From NCBI GenBank assembly GCA_016861025.1, contig BOKO01000034.1:1-55144 (forward strand): a stretch of DNA of 55,144 nt, given 5' to 3'. Both the position numbers and the translations under genes were made by a program. The notes under the pieces are model-generated. The model was not told where the DNA came from and did no database searches. It saw nothing but the letters and a program-made list of their open reading frames with translations. The DNA comes from Chloroflexota bacterium (lineage in GTDB: Bacteria; Chloroflexota; Anaerolineae; Caldilineales; Caldilineaceae). How positions within the stretch are numbered: the stretch's first letter is position 1; every line of letters starts with the position of its first letter. This document shows positions 45,661 through 55,135 of the stretch, piece after piece.

Positions 45661-46943
45661 TCACATCCAACCCGCGCCATCTGCGCGGCAGCTACGATGT
45701 CGTCGTGGTGGGCGCCGGCCCGGCTGGGCTGGAGGCGGCGGTCGCTGCGCAGGACGCCGGCGCCGATCACATTCTGGTTGTGGACCGCGAGACAGAAGCC
45801 GGCGGCATTCTGGTGCAGTGCATCCACAGCGGCTTTGGGCTGCATCGCTTTGGTCAAGAGTTGACCGGGCCCGAATATGCACAGCGCGTGCTGACGCAGG
45901 TGGTGAAACGCAATATCGATGTTGTGACCGATGCATTTGTGCTTGACGTGGACAGAGAGCGTCGCGTCAAGCTGATGACGCAGGAGGAAGGCGTTTCGTT
46001 GATCGATGCACAAGCCATCGTGTTGGCGATGGGCGCGCGCGAACGCACGCGCGCGGCAATCCATATCCCTGGCACGCGCCCGGCGGGCATCTTCACCGCA
46101 GGCATGGCGCAGCGTCTCGTCAATCTTTATGGCTTGCTGCCGGGGCGTCGCGCCGTGCTTCTCGGCTCCGGCGATATCGGTCTGATCATGGCAAGGCGAC
46201 TTACGCTGGAAGGTGTGGAAGTGGTGGGCGTCTTCGAGCTGATGCCCTATGCCAACGGTTTGAATCGCAACATTGTGCAGTGCCTGCATGACTTTGACAT
46301 TCCGCTTCATCTTTCGACGACTGTGGTCGAGATTCATGGTCGCGACCGCGTCGAGAAAGTGACGGTGGCGCCGGTCGACGCCAATCTGCGTCCACAGATG
46401 GAGCGGGCATGGGATGTGCCGTGCGACACGCTGCTCATTTCAATTGGGTTGATTCCTGAAAACGAACTCTCCGAACAATTGCGGCTGCGCATCGATCCGA
46501 TGACAAATGGCCCAGTCGTCACCAGCACGATGGAATGCTCGCGCAACGGCGTCTTTGCGTGCGGGAATGTCGTACACATCCATGACCTGGTCGATTTTGT
46601 CAGCGCCGAAGCGATGCTGGCAGGGCGCAGCGCAGGCCGATATGTGGCCGGCGCCGCGCCGCCAGCCGACAATGTACGCCTGCTGCCGGGTGAAAATGTC
46701 GCCTATTGTGTGCCCCACACAATTTCGACCGAGCGCGAGCACACAATCTACATGCGCACGCGTCGCCCCCTTGAGGCGTGCAGCCTGCGCCTCACCGACT
46801 TAGGGGGCAAAGTGATCTACGAGAAGAAACTGCGCTACGTCTTCCCTGCGGAAATGGTTAACCTGAAGTTGCGCCCGGCCGTCTTGCACCATTTTCACAA
46901 CGGCGCGCTGCGCGTCGATGTCGCGCCTCGCGCAGACGGTTGA
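45657..46943 (+). CDS. GlpB-like NAD(P)/FAD-dependent oxidoreductase subunit
   Basis: The 428-residue pyridine-nucleotide-disulfide-family protein has VVVVGAGPAGLEAAVAAQDA, ILVQCIHSGFGLHRFGQELT, AIVLAMGARERTR, AVLLGSGDIGLIMARRL (NAD motif) and GVFACGNVVHIHDLVDFVSA. It carries no redox CxxC. Coupled to the preceding dehydrogenase by an ATGA overlap, it probably passes electrons from that subunit to another acceptor. The family name is firm; acceptor is unknown. Confidence 0.9.
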   Translation: MITSNPRHLRGSYDVVVVGAGPAGLEAAVAAQDAGADHILVVDRETEAGGILVQCIHSGFGLHRFGQELTGPEYAQRVLTQVVKRNIDVVTDAFVLDVDRERRVKLMTQEEGVSLIDAQAIVLAMGARERTRAAIHIPGTRPAGIFTAGMAQRLVNLYGLLPGRRAVLLGSGDIGLIMARRLTLEGVEVVGVFELMPYANGLNRNIVQCLHDFDIPLHLSTTVVEIHGRDRVEKVTVAPVDANLRPQMERAWDVPCDTLLISIGLIPENELSEQLRLRIDPMTNGPVVTSTMECSRNGVFACGNVVHIHDLVDFVSAEAMLAGRSAGRYVAGAAPPADNVRLLPGENVAYCVPHTISTEREHTIYMRTRRPLEACSLRLTDLGGKVIYEKKLRYVFPAEMVNLKLRPAVLHHFHNGALRVDVAPRADG

Positions 46944-46994
46944 CAGCCAGCGTCGAACAGGAAAGCAGATTCGATAGGAGAGAGGGTTGCTGAG

Positions 46995-47375
46995 ATGAGC
47001 GAGTTGGTCACCGTGCGATACCTGTGCATCGGCTGTCCGCTTGGGTGTCGGCTAGAAGTTGATGAGGCGCCTGAAACGCACGCCATCGTCGAAGTGCGCG
47101 GTTTCTCGTGTCGCCGCGGCAAAGAATATGCAATCCAGGAGCACACTGCGCCGCAGCGCACGGTCACGACAACCGTCGCCATCGATCATGCACGTTGGGC
47201 AAGATTGCCAGTGCGTTCGGATCGGCCGGCGCCGAAGGAGATGGTGCTCACCATTTGCCACGCGCTGCGCCATGTGCGCGTGACAGCGCCGGTGAAGATG
47301 GGCGATGTGATTGCAGCCAATGTCGCAGGCAGCGGCGTGAACATGATCGCAACTCGCGATATGCCAGGGCAGTAG
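46995..47375 (+). CDS. DUF1667 protein
   Basis: The 126-residue protein begins YLCIGCPLGCRLEVDE with a CxxCxxxC set and has FSCRRGKEYAIQEHTAPQRT and PVKMGDVIAANVAGSGVNMI. DUF1667 proteins always sit with GlpA-BFD and GlpB-like subunits and probably add an Fe-S or metal site to that complex. It starts 51 bp behind the second gene with AGGAG upstream. Confidence 0.9.
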   Translation: MSELVTVRYLCIGCPLGCRLEVDEAPETHAIVEVRGFSCRRGKEYAIQEHTAPQRTVTTTVAIDHARWARLPVRSDRPAPKEMVLTICHALRHVRVTAPVKMGDVIAANVAGSGVNMIATRDMPGQ

Positions 47376-47548
47376 CCCTAAATCCATCTTTCTTTTGCTT
47401 TTCCACAGACCTCGATGGTGGTGCAATTGTTGACGCCCTGGCAGTTCACTCTCCCGCCGATAGTTTGCAATGCTTGAGTTATTGAACTTCGGTGTAGAAT
47501 GTACTGCTGTCAATATCTACACGTTTCCAAAGGCGCACAAGTTGAGCG

Positions 47549-48493
47549 ATGGCTTTTGAGGTGGTTTTTCTAGGTTCAGATTGTGAATACTCGCGCATCG
47601 TGCTGGAAATGCTGATTTCGGCGCGGATCAAGATTTCCGCCGTCTGGCTTGCGGGGCAGAATCTGCCGGGCTTGTCTGAAGATACGACGATCAAGTCGCT
47701 GCTTCCTCCCGACGCTATCGTGGCCGAAAACGATCCGAACTCGTTGCAGCTCAACTCGACCTTTGTCAAGGAAAGCGTGTTGCAAACGACCTGGCAGCAT
47801 GGCATTCCGCTTTACGGCATCAAACGCGTCAAGGCGGATGAGACGCTGCGCATCTTGAAATCCCTGGCGCCGGCGCTTGGCATCGTCGCCTGTTTTCCCC
47901 GGCTTGTGCCCGAAGCGCTGTTGGCTGTGCCGCGTCACGGCTTTCTGAATGTTCACCCGTCGCTGCTGCCCAATTACCGTGGGCCAGCGCCGATCTTCTG
48001 GCAATTCCGCGCCGGCGAACAACGAACCGGCGTCACCGTGCACTGGATGGATGGACAATTCGACACGGGGCCGATCGCGGCTCAGCGCGCTGTCCCGCTT
48101 TCCGACGGCATTTCCGAACATGACGCCACCAGACTTATGGCGCGAGCGGGTGGACGTGCGCTGGTGGAAGTTCTGCACCACGTCATCGGCGGAGAGCTGC
48201 CCTATCGACGACAGCCGCCCGGCGGCAGCTATCAGCCGTGGCCGCATGCAGAGGACTTTTCGATTTCGGTGGAGTGGACGGCGCGGCGCATCTTCAACTT
48301 CATGCGCGCTTCGGCGGTCTGGGGACACCCTTATATTCTGGAGATTGACGGGCGGCGGTTTTTGTTGTCCGACGTGCTCTCCTGGTCAAACTATGCGACG
48401 ATCGAGACGCCCTACGAATTGCACGGCGATACGATCGTCTTCCGATGTTCGCCCGGAACAATTCAGGCGCGTCTTTATCAGCCCAACCACTAA
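47549..48493 (+). CDS. Formyltransferase-family protein (Fmt-like)
   Basis: The 314-residue protein has the formyl-transfer core: LNVHPSLLPNYRGPAPIFWQ with the catalytic Asn and His, and GVTVHWMDGQFDTGPI with the catalytic Asp. The C-terminal OB-like half is present (LPYRRQPPGGSYQPWPHAED). The N-terminus (VVFLGSDCEYSRIVLEMLIS) differs from standard methionyl-tRNA formyltransferase, so this may be Fmt itself or a paralogue acting on a sugar nucleotide or another amine. It stands alone, not with def or rsmB, so I leave the gene unnamed. Confidence 0.82.
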   Translation: MAFEVVFLGSDCEYSRIVLEMLISARIKISAVWLAGQNLPGLSEDTTIKSLLPPDAIVAENDPNSLQLNSTFVKESVLQTTWQHGIPLYGIKRVKADETLRILKSLAPALGIVACFPRLVPEALLAVPRHGFLNVHPSLLPNYRGPAPIFWQFRAGEQRTGVTVHWMDGQFDTGPIAAQRAVPLSDGISEHDATRLMARAGGRALVEVLHHVIGGELPYRRQPPGGSYQPWPHAEDFSISVEWTARRIFNFMRASAVWGHPYILEIDGRRFLLSDVLSWSNYATIETPYELHGDTIVFRCSPGTIQARLYQPNH

Positions 48494-48499
48494 ATTCGC

Positions 48500-49057
<558 letters not shown>

Positions 49058-49069
49058 CACGCTATCCTC

Positions 49070-49921
49070 TCAAGATGTGGTGGGTGCAATGCGCCAGATC
49101 ATACCGCGGCCAGGTGCAAAGAGGAAAACCAGACCAAAGAACAACGTCGCCACCAGCACCATTGTTGGGCCAGAGGCGATGTTGAGGTAATAGCTGATGT
49201 AAAGCCCCGATACATTCGAGATCACGCCGAGCGCTGCTGCAACCGCCATCATCGCGGGCAGGCGTCGTGTGAGGATGCGCGCTGTAGCCGCAGGCGTCAC
49301 CAACATGGCGAGCACCAACGCTATACCCACCGTCTGCAGCGAGGTCACTACGGTCAGCGCGATCAGACCGAGCATCAGATAGCGCAGCGCGGTCGCAGGC
49401 AGACGCAACACCAGCGCCAGCACGGGGTCAAAAGTCAACACCAGGAATTCTTTGTAAAGAATCAAAATTGCGCTCAGCACCATCGCCCCAAGCGCCAGGA
49501 TCACCCAGAGATCATTTTGCGAAACACCCAACACGTCGCCAAAAAGAATGTGGGTCAGGTCGACGGCGTAGTTGTTGACCGTGCTCAACATCGCCACGCC
49601 CAGTGCAAACGCGCCTGCAAAGACGATGCCGATCGCCGTGTCTTCTTGCAGGGTGCTGCGCTGACTGATGAGGCCGATCAGAAATGCTGCGATCAACGCC
49701 GAAGCCAGCGCACCGATTGCCATGGGCCAGCCAAGCAAGAATGTCAACACCACGCCAGGAAGAATCGCATGCGCCAGCGCGTCGCCAAAAAACGAAAGAC
49801 CTTTTAGCACCATATAGGCGCCAACCACCGGACAGAGGACGCCCACCATGATCGCTGCCAACAACGCCCGCACCATAAACGGGTAACTCAACGGCTCGGT
49901 CAACACTTGCAGCAGTTCCAT
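49070..49921 (-). CDS. Metal (Zn/Mn-type) ABC transporter permease
   Basis: The 283-residue permease has about eight membrane helices and the ABC-3 family signature: GLSFFGDALAHAILPGVVLT, EDTAIGIVFAGAFALGVAML and VTSLQTVGIALVLAMLVTPA. Relatives (ZnuB, MntB, SitC) carry zinc, manganese or iron. The ATP-binding subunit lies 80 bp upstream on the same strand. No solute-binding protein is in the window, so the metal cannot be named. Confidence 0.92.
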   Translation of the reverse strand: MELLQVLTEPLSYPFMVRALLAAIMVGVLCPVVGAYMVLKGLSFFGDALAHAILPGVVLTFLLGWPMAIGALASALIAAFLIGLISQRSTLQEDTAIGIVFAGAFALGVAMLSTVNNYAVDLTHILFGDVLGVSQNDLWVILALGAMVLSAILILYKEFLVLTFDPVLALVLRLPATALRYLMLGLIALTVVTSLQTVGIALVLAMLVTPAATARILTRRLPAMMAVAAALGVISNVSGLYISYYLNIASGPTMVLVATLFFGLVFLFAPGRGMIWRIAPTTS

Positions 49922-50002
49922 AGTGCAGTTCCGCGATGCTACATAAAAACAAGGGAGGAGCGAGTTGCGAAGGGCGAAACGCAGCCGACGTCCACCAGCC
50001 GC

Positions 50003-50905
50003 TCAGCGCGGCGGGCGCATTTCCTCGACTGCAGACTGCGGCACCGATTGAATCACGGGTGCAGTGACGTGCGTCAGCGTGGGCAGCAGCATCTCAGCGC
50101 CGCCGCTGCAGCAGGTGTCCGCCAACAACAAGTCGCCGTTGTCGGCGCGCACGACATGCATGTGTCCGCCGTAAGCCGCCAGCAAATTTGCTGTGGTCAG
50201 CACCTCGTCGGGCGGCCCAAAGGCAATCACGCTGCGGTTGAGCAACAAAATCAAGGGGAACTGCTCGCTGGCCTGATTGAGATCGTGCGAAGCCACCATC
50301 ACGGTGACGCCGTTGCGCTGAATGCGGTCGATTAACGAGAGGATCACTTCCTGACTCGGCATGTCCAGCCCGGTTAGCGGTTCGTCCATCAACAGTAGCT
50401 CCGCCTCCTGCGCCAGCACACGCGCCAGAAAGACGCGCTGTTGCTGCCCGCCGGAAAGCTCGCCAATCTGGCGATTGGCATAGGCGCTCATCCCGACTTC
50501 ATCCAACGCTGCGCGCACGACGTCGCGGTCGTGGCGCGAGGGCCAGCGCAGAAAGCCCATCTTGCCCACGCGTCCCATCATCACCACGTCGGTCACCGTC
50601 ACCGGAAAATCCCAGTCGATCACCTTGCGCTGCGGCACATAGCCCACGCAGATGTGTCCGCCAGGCCCGCTGCCGTAGATGCGCACCTGCCCTTCCTGGG
50701 GACGCACCACGCCTGCAATCACGTGAAAGAGCGTGCTCTTGCCGGCGCCATTCGGCCCAACGACTGCCACGCGATCCCCGCGGTTCAGGCGCAGCGTCAC
50801 TGAGTCCAGCGCCACTGTCTGATCATAGCGCACGCTGACTTTCTGCAGCTCGATGGCTGGCATCGTGACGTCGTGTTGAACCGGGTGTTTCTGTCCTGGC
50901 AACAT
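50003..50905 (-). CDS. Metal ABC transporter ATP-binding protein
   Basis: I start at ATG 50905, behind GGAGAAGAGG; an internal ATG (50863, MPAIELQKVSVRYD) is the alternative. The ATPase has Walker A VGPNGAGKST, Q-loop YVPQRKVIDWDFPVT, signature LSGGQQQRVFLARVLAQ, Walker B LLLMDEPLTGLD and the switch His in VASHDLN. An extra C-terminal 40 residues carry a CC pair (ADTCCSGGAEML), possibly a metal-sensing tail. Works with the permease at 49070. Confidence 0.92.
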   Translation of the reverse strand: MLPGQKHPVQHDVTMPAIELQKVSVRYDQTVALDSVTLRLNRGDRVAVVGPNGAGKSTLFHVIAGVVRPQEGQVRIYGSGPGGHICVGYVPQRKVIDWDFPVTVTDVVMMGRVGKMGFLRWPSRHDRDVVRAALDEVGMSAYANRQIGELSGGQQQRVFLARVLAQEAELLLMDEPLTGLDMPSQEVILSLIDRIQRNGVTVMVASHDLNQASEQFPLILLLNRSVIAFGPPDEVLTTANLLAAYGGHMHVVRADNGDLLLADTCCSGGAEMLLPTLTHVTAPVIQSVPQSAVEEMRPPR

Positions 50906-51005
50906 CCACCTCTTCTCCAGCAATTGAGACGTAGTTTCAATAAATCAATTATGTTCGACGTGTGCGCTTGTGTCAAATGGATCGGGTGAAACATTCGAGT
51001 CAATC

Positions 51006-51455
51006 TTAAAACAACCGCAGTTGTTCATCGTCTGATGGCAGACCGCGTTCTTCAGGCAAGGGGTAGCCATGCTCAATCAGCCATTCGCGTTCGGGGCCGC
51101 GCCAACGCACGCGCGCCAGATCCATGCGATAATCGGCGTCAAATTCAATGCCCTCTTCGATTAGCCGCTGGCGCTGCACTTCGGCGCCCCAGTGATCGGC
51201 GCGTGGACTGACCTTGCCCTGCGCATTGACGACGCGCTGCCAGGGCACGTCATCCGGGCAGGCGGCCATGGCGTAACCGACCATGCGCGCGGTGCAGCCG
51301 CCGACGATCTCAGCAACCTGCCCGTAGGTGGCGACCTGTCCGGGTGGGATCAGTCGCACGACGGCGTAGATGCGCGTGTAAAGCGGCTCCCGTTCGACGG
51401 GCGGCGGCTTGCCCCATCCGCCAGGGGAAGCGCCGCGACTCGGCAGTCTACTCAT
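51006..51455 (-). CDS. Alkyltransferase-like protein (ATL, inactive MGMT fold)
   Basis: The 149-residue protein has the O6-alkylguanine-DNA alkyltransferase DNA-binding fold: VVRLIPPGQVATYGQVAEIV and GCTARMVGYAMAACPDD. In place of the active-site PCHRV it has PWQRVVNAQGKVS, so the acceptor cysteine is replaced by Trp. Such ATLs bind alkylated DNA and hand it to nucleotide excision repair. A longer than usual C-terminal part (WGAEVQRQRLIEEGIEFDAD) is family-typical. It ends the DapA-like unit. Confidence 0.9.
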   Translation of the reverse strand: MSRLPSRGASPGGWGKPPPVEREPLYTRIYAVVRLIPPGQVATYGQVAEIVGGCTARMVGYAMAACPDDVPWQRVVNAQGKVSPRADHWGAEVQRQRLIEEGIEFDADYRMDLARVRWRGPEREWLIEHGYPLPEERGLPSDDEQLRLF

Positions 51456-51459
51456 GATG

Positions 51460-52347
51460 TCACGCCGCTGCGTACTTTGCCAGCATCTCGTGCGTGGCCG
51501 CCTCGCTCAGGTTGACAAGCGGCGGACGCAGGTTCAGCCAGGTGCGGTCGCCGGTGCGGTTCGCCATGATCTGCTTGAGCGCCGGGATCGCGGCGTAGTC
51601 GCGCGTCGCCTCGCGGTAACGATCGAGCCTTTCCTGCACTTGATCGGCGTTCTCCGCCAGGTAGTTGTCGTACAAGAAGCGAATCTTGGCGGGGATCACG
51701 TTCGCCATGGCGCTGATCGTGCCGACGCCGCCCATGCGCAGGTTGGCAAGCAGAAAGCGCTCGGAGCCGGTGAAGACATCGAAACCGGGGAAGCGGTCTA
51801 GCACCGATTCTTGATAGGCCCAGTTGCCCGAACTATCCTTCATGCCGATGACGACGCCCGGATAGGCTTTGAGCAGCCGTTCGATCACTGCCAGCGAGTA
51901 GCCGACCACGGCGATCGGCGGGATGTTGTAGACATACACGCGCAGCCGCGCATTGCCGACGCGTTCGATCACCTCGGCCACGGCGCGGAAGACGCCCTCA
52001 TCGCTGACGCCCTTGTAGTAGAACGGCGGCAGCATCAGCACGCCGCCGCAGCCCAGCCGCGCCGCCTGCGCCGCCAGCTTGACTGTGTCGGGGATGGCGC
52101 ATGTGCCGACGCCGGGCATCAACTGCGCAGCGGGGACGCCCGCTTCGATCAGCGCGTCGAGCATCTCCATGCGTTCGTCCAGCCCCAGCGAGTTCGCTTC
52201 GCTGGTCGTGCCAAAGGGCGCTAACCCGGTGCAGCCGTCGGCGAGAAGCTGCTTGCAAAAGGCGATCCACTTGGGTGTATCTGGGCTGAGGTCGTCGCGC
52301 ATTGGGGTGAGGACGGGCGCAAAAACGCCGTGTAGTCGAGCGGTCAT
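51460..52347 (-). CDS. DapA-family (DHDPS/NAL) aldolase or lyase
   Basis: The 295-residue TIM barrel has GTTSEANSLGLDER (GTTGE-type loop), the catalytic Tyr in YVYNIPPIAVVG and the Schiff-base Lys in VVIGMKDSSGNWAYQ. The GTTSEAN loop differs from true dihydrodipicolinate synthase, and the gene is not near lysine genes, so 2-keto-3-deoxy-sugar acid aldolase, N-acetylneuraminate lyase or a related activity is more likely. It is divergent from the sugar-sensor regulator at 52483, which may control it. Confidence 0.88.
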   Translation of the reverse strand: MTARLHGVFAPVLTPMRDDLSPDTPKWIAFCKQLLADGCTGLAPFGTTSEANSLGLDERMEMLDALIEAGVPAAQLMPGVGTCAIPDTVKLAAQAARLGCGGVLMLPPFYYKGVSDEGVFRAVAEVIERVGNARLRVYVYNIPPIAVVGYSLAVIERLLKAYPGVVIGMKDSSGNWAYQESVLDRFPGFDVFTGSERFLLANLRMGGVGTISAMANVIPAKIRFLYDNYLAENADQVQERLDRYREATRDYAAIPALKQIMANRTGDRTWLNLRPPLVNLSEAATHEMLAKYAAA

Positions 52348-52482
52348 GATGAATCTCCTAATTGACTTTGACGAGCACTGTCTCGATCGATATGATCAGA
52401 AATGCTCCTTGAAACAATGGCTGTAAAGCTGCTGTTGATTGTAGTTCTGCGACGTATATGGTGTCAATCTCAGAGGAATCTT

Positions 52483-55020
52483 ATGCCATTGCCGACGATC
52501 CGAATAGGATTTGGGCTCGTTCCAGGCGATCCCTTTTGGGTGCAGGTGCGCGAGGCCGTGCAGCAGCGTGCGGATACGTTGGGACTTGAGTTGATTCCGC
52601 TCACGGTGCCTAGAACAGCCCTGTCTGATGACACGTATTTGCGTTTCTTGGATGATCTCAAAGCGCAAGAGATCGGCGCACTTATCAGTCATGTAGTGGA
52701 TGATTCCCTGATGTTGGCAATTCTTGGGGCCGGGACGCCAATCATCTGTTCGGAGGACACCGCCCTGATTCATCCCCTCCTTGTCAGCGTTCATGGGCTT
52801 GAGCGTGCGGCGATTATGGCCGCGGATTACATTGCCGAACGACTTACAGGTCGCGGCACAGTGCTCGTAGTCGGTGCGTGCGATGATCCTGTGCTGACTG
52901 CGACTTTGCGTCACCGGGGATTCAATGAAGTTGCAACAAAATACAGCGGTTTGCGGCGCATCAATGTGGGCAGTGGGTGGCGTTATGAAGAGGTGCTGGA
53001 GCAGTTGCTAGAAGAAAGCGACGTGTGGTTGACGCAGGTTGGCGGCAAGATCGACGCCATCTTCGGATTGTCTGACCCTTTAGCGCTGGCAGGACGCGAT
53101 GCCTGCACTCAGCTTGGCGTCATCGATGAGCATACGGTGGTGGTGGGGATCAATGGAGACCCGCTGGCGATCGCTGCAATTGAAGCCGGCGCAATGGCCG
53201 CCACCATTGAGACCAGCCCCCAGCAGCTGGGGTTCAATTTAGCCGAGTTCGCTCGTCTGGCCGCCCTCGGGGAGCCTTTGCCAGATCATTTCCCCTACAC
53301 CTTTGAGCTGGTGACGGCGACAAATGTGGGGCAGGTGGCGGCGCGAAAGCTGGTGTTCATTGCCGATCTGCCAAGCCGTCTGGTTGATGTCAATCGTAGA
53401 CTCGAAGAGCAACGACTTGTACAATTGGAAACCAGCCTGGAGCTGAACCAGCGCATCGGGATGATTCTAGACCAGGACGAATTATTGGATTCGATGTCTG
53501 AAATCATCGGCGCGCGTTACGCTTATGATCGGGTGCATTTTTATCTGTGGTCAAACAGCGACCGCATGTTGCAGCGCATGGAGCGCAGCGACGCTGCCGG
53601 CGCCGCCGAGGTGATTCCGTTGTCTGCGTCCGGGCCGCTAGTGCACGCCTTGCTCAATAACCAGGCAGTTTACATTCCCGATGCAATGAACAGCCATCGT
53701 TATCCGCCCGATCCACGTTGGCCCGACGTGCGTTCACGCGTGGTTTTGCCGGTGCGCGTCGGCGGTCGCATTCTTGGTTTGCTGGATTTGCACAGTCATC
53801 AGCGCGTCGTGCGCAATCAGGCGGAGCTGGACTCGCTGCAGACGCTGGCGAACGAGCTGGGTGCAGCAATGCGCAACGCGCAGTTGTACGCGCAGGCGCT
53901 TCAGGCGCGCGCACAGGCTGTACACGCCGGTCTGCTACGGTCGCGACTGTTGGCTCATATCAGCCATCAGCTGCGCACGCCGCTCAATGTGATCCTGGGA
54001 TATTGTCAAGCCGCACTTGCAACACCAAACCCCTATGGTGAGCCACTGCCTGCAGAGCTGCTTCAAGACCTGAGTTACATCGAGCACAGCGGCGCCGATT
54101 TAGAACGCATGATCAATGACCTGCTCGAACTTGCACAGGCTGAGACAGGCGCACTGCAGATCTATCCAGAGTATGTCGAATTGTATCCGCTGCTGCTCGG
54201 CGTGTTTGAGAGCGCACAGCGGATCTATGGCGAAAACCAGAATGTCCGATGGCGGTTGCAGGCGCCGACCTCTTTACCTTCCGTCTATGTCGATCCGGTT
54301 CGACTGCGCAATGTATTGATGAATTTGCTCAGCAACGCTGCGCGCCACACCGAGCATGGGCAGATTGTGCTTGGCGCCGAGTGTTCTGACGCCCAGACGC
54401 ATGTGTGGGTCCAAGACACCGGCTGTGGCATTGCCGCCGAGACCCTGGCGCAAATTCGGCAGGGCGGCATTTTGGGGCCGACGCTTTCTTCAAATGGTGC
54501 AGAGCATCATTTCGGGTTGGGGTTGACCATTGCGCACTATCTACTGCAACTCCATCGAGGTGAGTTGCAAATTGAGAGCGAACCTGGTCAGGGTGCGACC
54601 TGTCATTTGTTTTTGCCGCACCCATTGATGGATGAGGAGCTGGACGCCGACTCATCGACCGCCATGCACCGCCCAAATTCAAAGCGGCGCCACACCCTAC
54701 AATCGCAGCAGTTTGCCGACAAAATTCGCAAGTTTGTTGCCGACCACTATGCAACGCAGCTGACGCGTGAGCAAATTGCTGCGGAACTGGGGGTGACGCC
54801 AGCGTATGTATCGCGTGTATTCCGGCGGCATTTTGGCAGCTCTCTCTGGGATTATGTGAATTCCTATCGCGTGGCGCGTGCATGCGACCTGCTGACGCAC
54901 GGCGACCTCACCATAACCGAGGTGGCTTTCACCGTAGGATTCAACGATCCAGCGTACTTTAGCAGAGTGTTTCGGAAAGAGACGGGCAAATCACCGCTCG
55001 CTTATCGAACCTCGAACTAA
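52483..55020 (+). CDS. LacI-type sensor - GAF - histidine kinase - AraC HTH single-chain regulator
   Basis: From ATG 52483 (10 nt behind AGAGGAATCTT) the 845-residue protein joins four parts. Residues 1-300: periplasmic-binding/LacI sugar-sensor fold (RIGFGLVPGDPFWVQVREAV, GRGTVLVVGACDDP). About 345-500: GAF. About 520-745: kinase, H-box LLAHISHQLRTPLNVILGYC, N-box LMNLLSNAARHT, VQDTGCGI, FGLGLTIAHYLLQ. About 765-845: AraC-type double HTH (QIAAELGVTPAYVSRVFRRH, EVAFTVGFNDPAYFSRVFRK). No signal peptide, membrane helix or receiver domain is present, so sensing is cytosolic and the kinase may act on its own HTH. Similar chains are known in Chloroflexota. Confidence 0.88.
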   Translation: MPLPTIRIGFGLVPGDPFWVQVREAVQQRADTLGLELIPLTVPRTALSDDTYLRFLDDLKAQEIGALISHVVDDSLMLAILGAGTPIICSEDTALIHPLLVSVHGLERAAIMAADYIAERLTGRGTVLVVGACDDPVLTATLRHRGFNEVATKYSGLRRINVGSGWRYEEVLEQLLEESDVWLTQVGGKIDAIFGLSDPLALAGRDACTQLGVIDEHTVVVGINGDPLAIAAIEAGAMAATIETSPQQLGFNLAEFARLAALGEPLPDHFPYTFELVTATNVGQVAARKLVFIADLPSRLVDVNRRLEEQRLVQLETSLELNQRIGMILDQDELLDSMSEIIGARYAYDRVHFYLWSNSDRMLQRMERSDAAGAAEVIPLSASGPLVHALLNNQAVYIPDAMNSHRYPPDPRWPDVRSRVVLPVRVGGRILGLLDLHSHQRVVRNQAELDSLQTLANELGAAMRNAQLYAQALQARAQAVHAGLLRSRLLAHISHQLRTPLNVILGYCQAALATPNPYGEPLPAELLQDLSYIEHSGADLERMINDLLELAQAETGALQIYPEYVELYPLLLGVFESAQRIYGENQNVRWRLQAPTSLPSVYVDPVRLRNVLMNLLSNAARHTEHGQIVLGAECSDAQTHVWVQDTGCGIAAETLAQIRQGGILGPTLSSNGAEHHFGLGLTIAHYLLQLHRGELQIESEPGQGATCHLFLPHPLMDEELDADSSTAMHRPNSKRRHTLQSQQFADKIRKFVADHYATQLTREQIAAELGVTPAYVSRVFRRHFGSSLWDYVNSYRVARACDLLTHGDLTITEVAFTVGFNDPAYFSRVFRKETGKSPLAYRTSN

Positions 55021-55053
55021 ACGAGACGTGGTCATAAATCGAAAAGTGGGAAA

Positions 55054-55084
55054 AGCCGCACCCTGAAGTAGTCAAAGTGCGGCT
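55054..55084 (+). terminator. Hairpin after the regulator gene
   Basis: AGCCGCAC (55054-55061) and GTGCGGCT (55077-55084) pair perfectly across 15 nt. The T-tract is missing (ACCTCC follows), so it is a weak terminator call; it could also be an element end. Confidence 0.4.
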
Positions 55085-55135
55085 ACCTCCGTAGCATAGT
55101 AGTTGCGAAACCGGTCTACACCAGGAGGCAACGAC

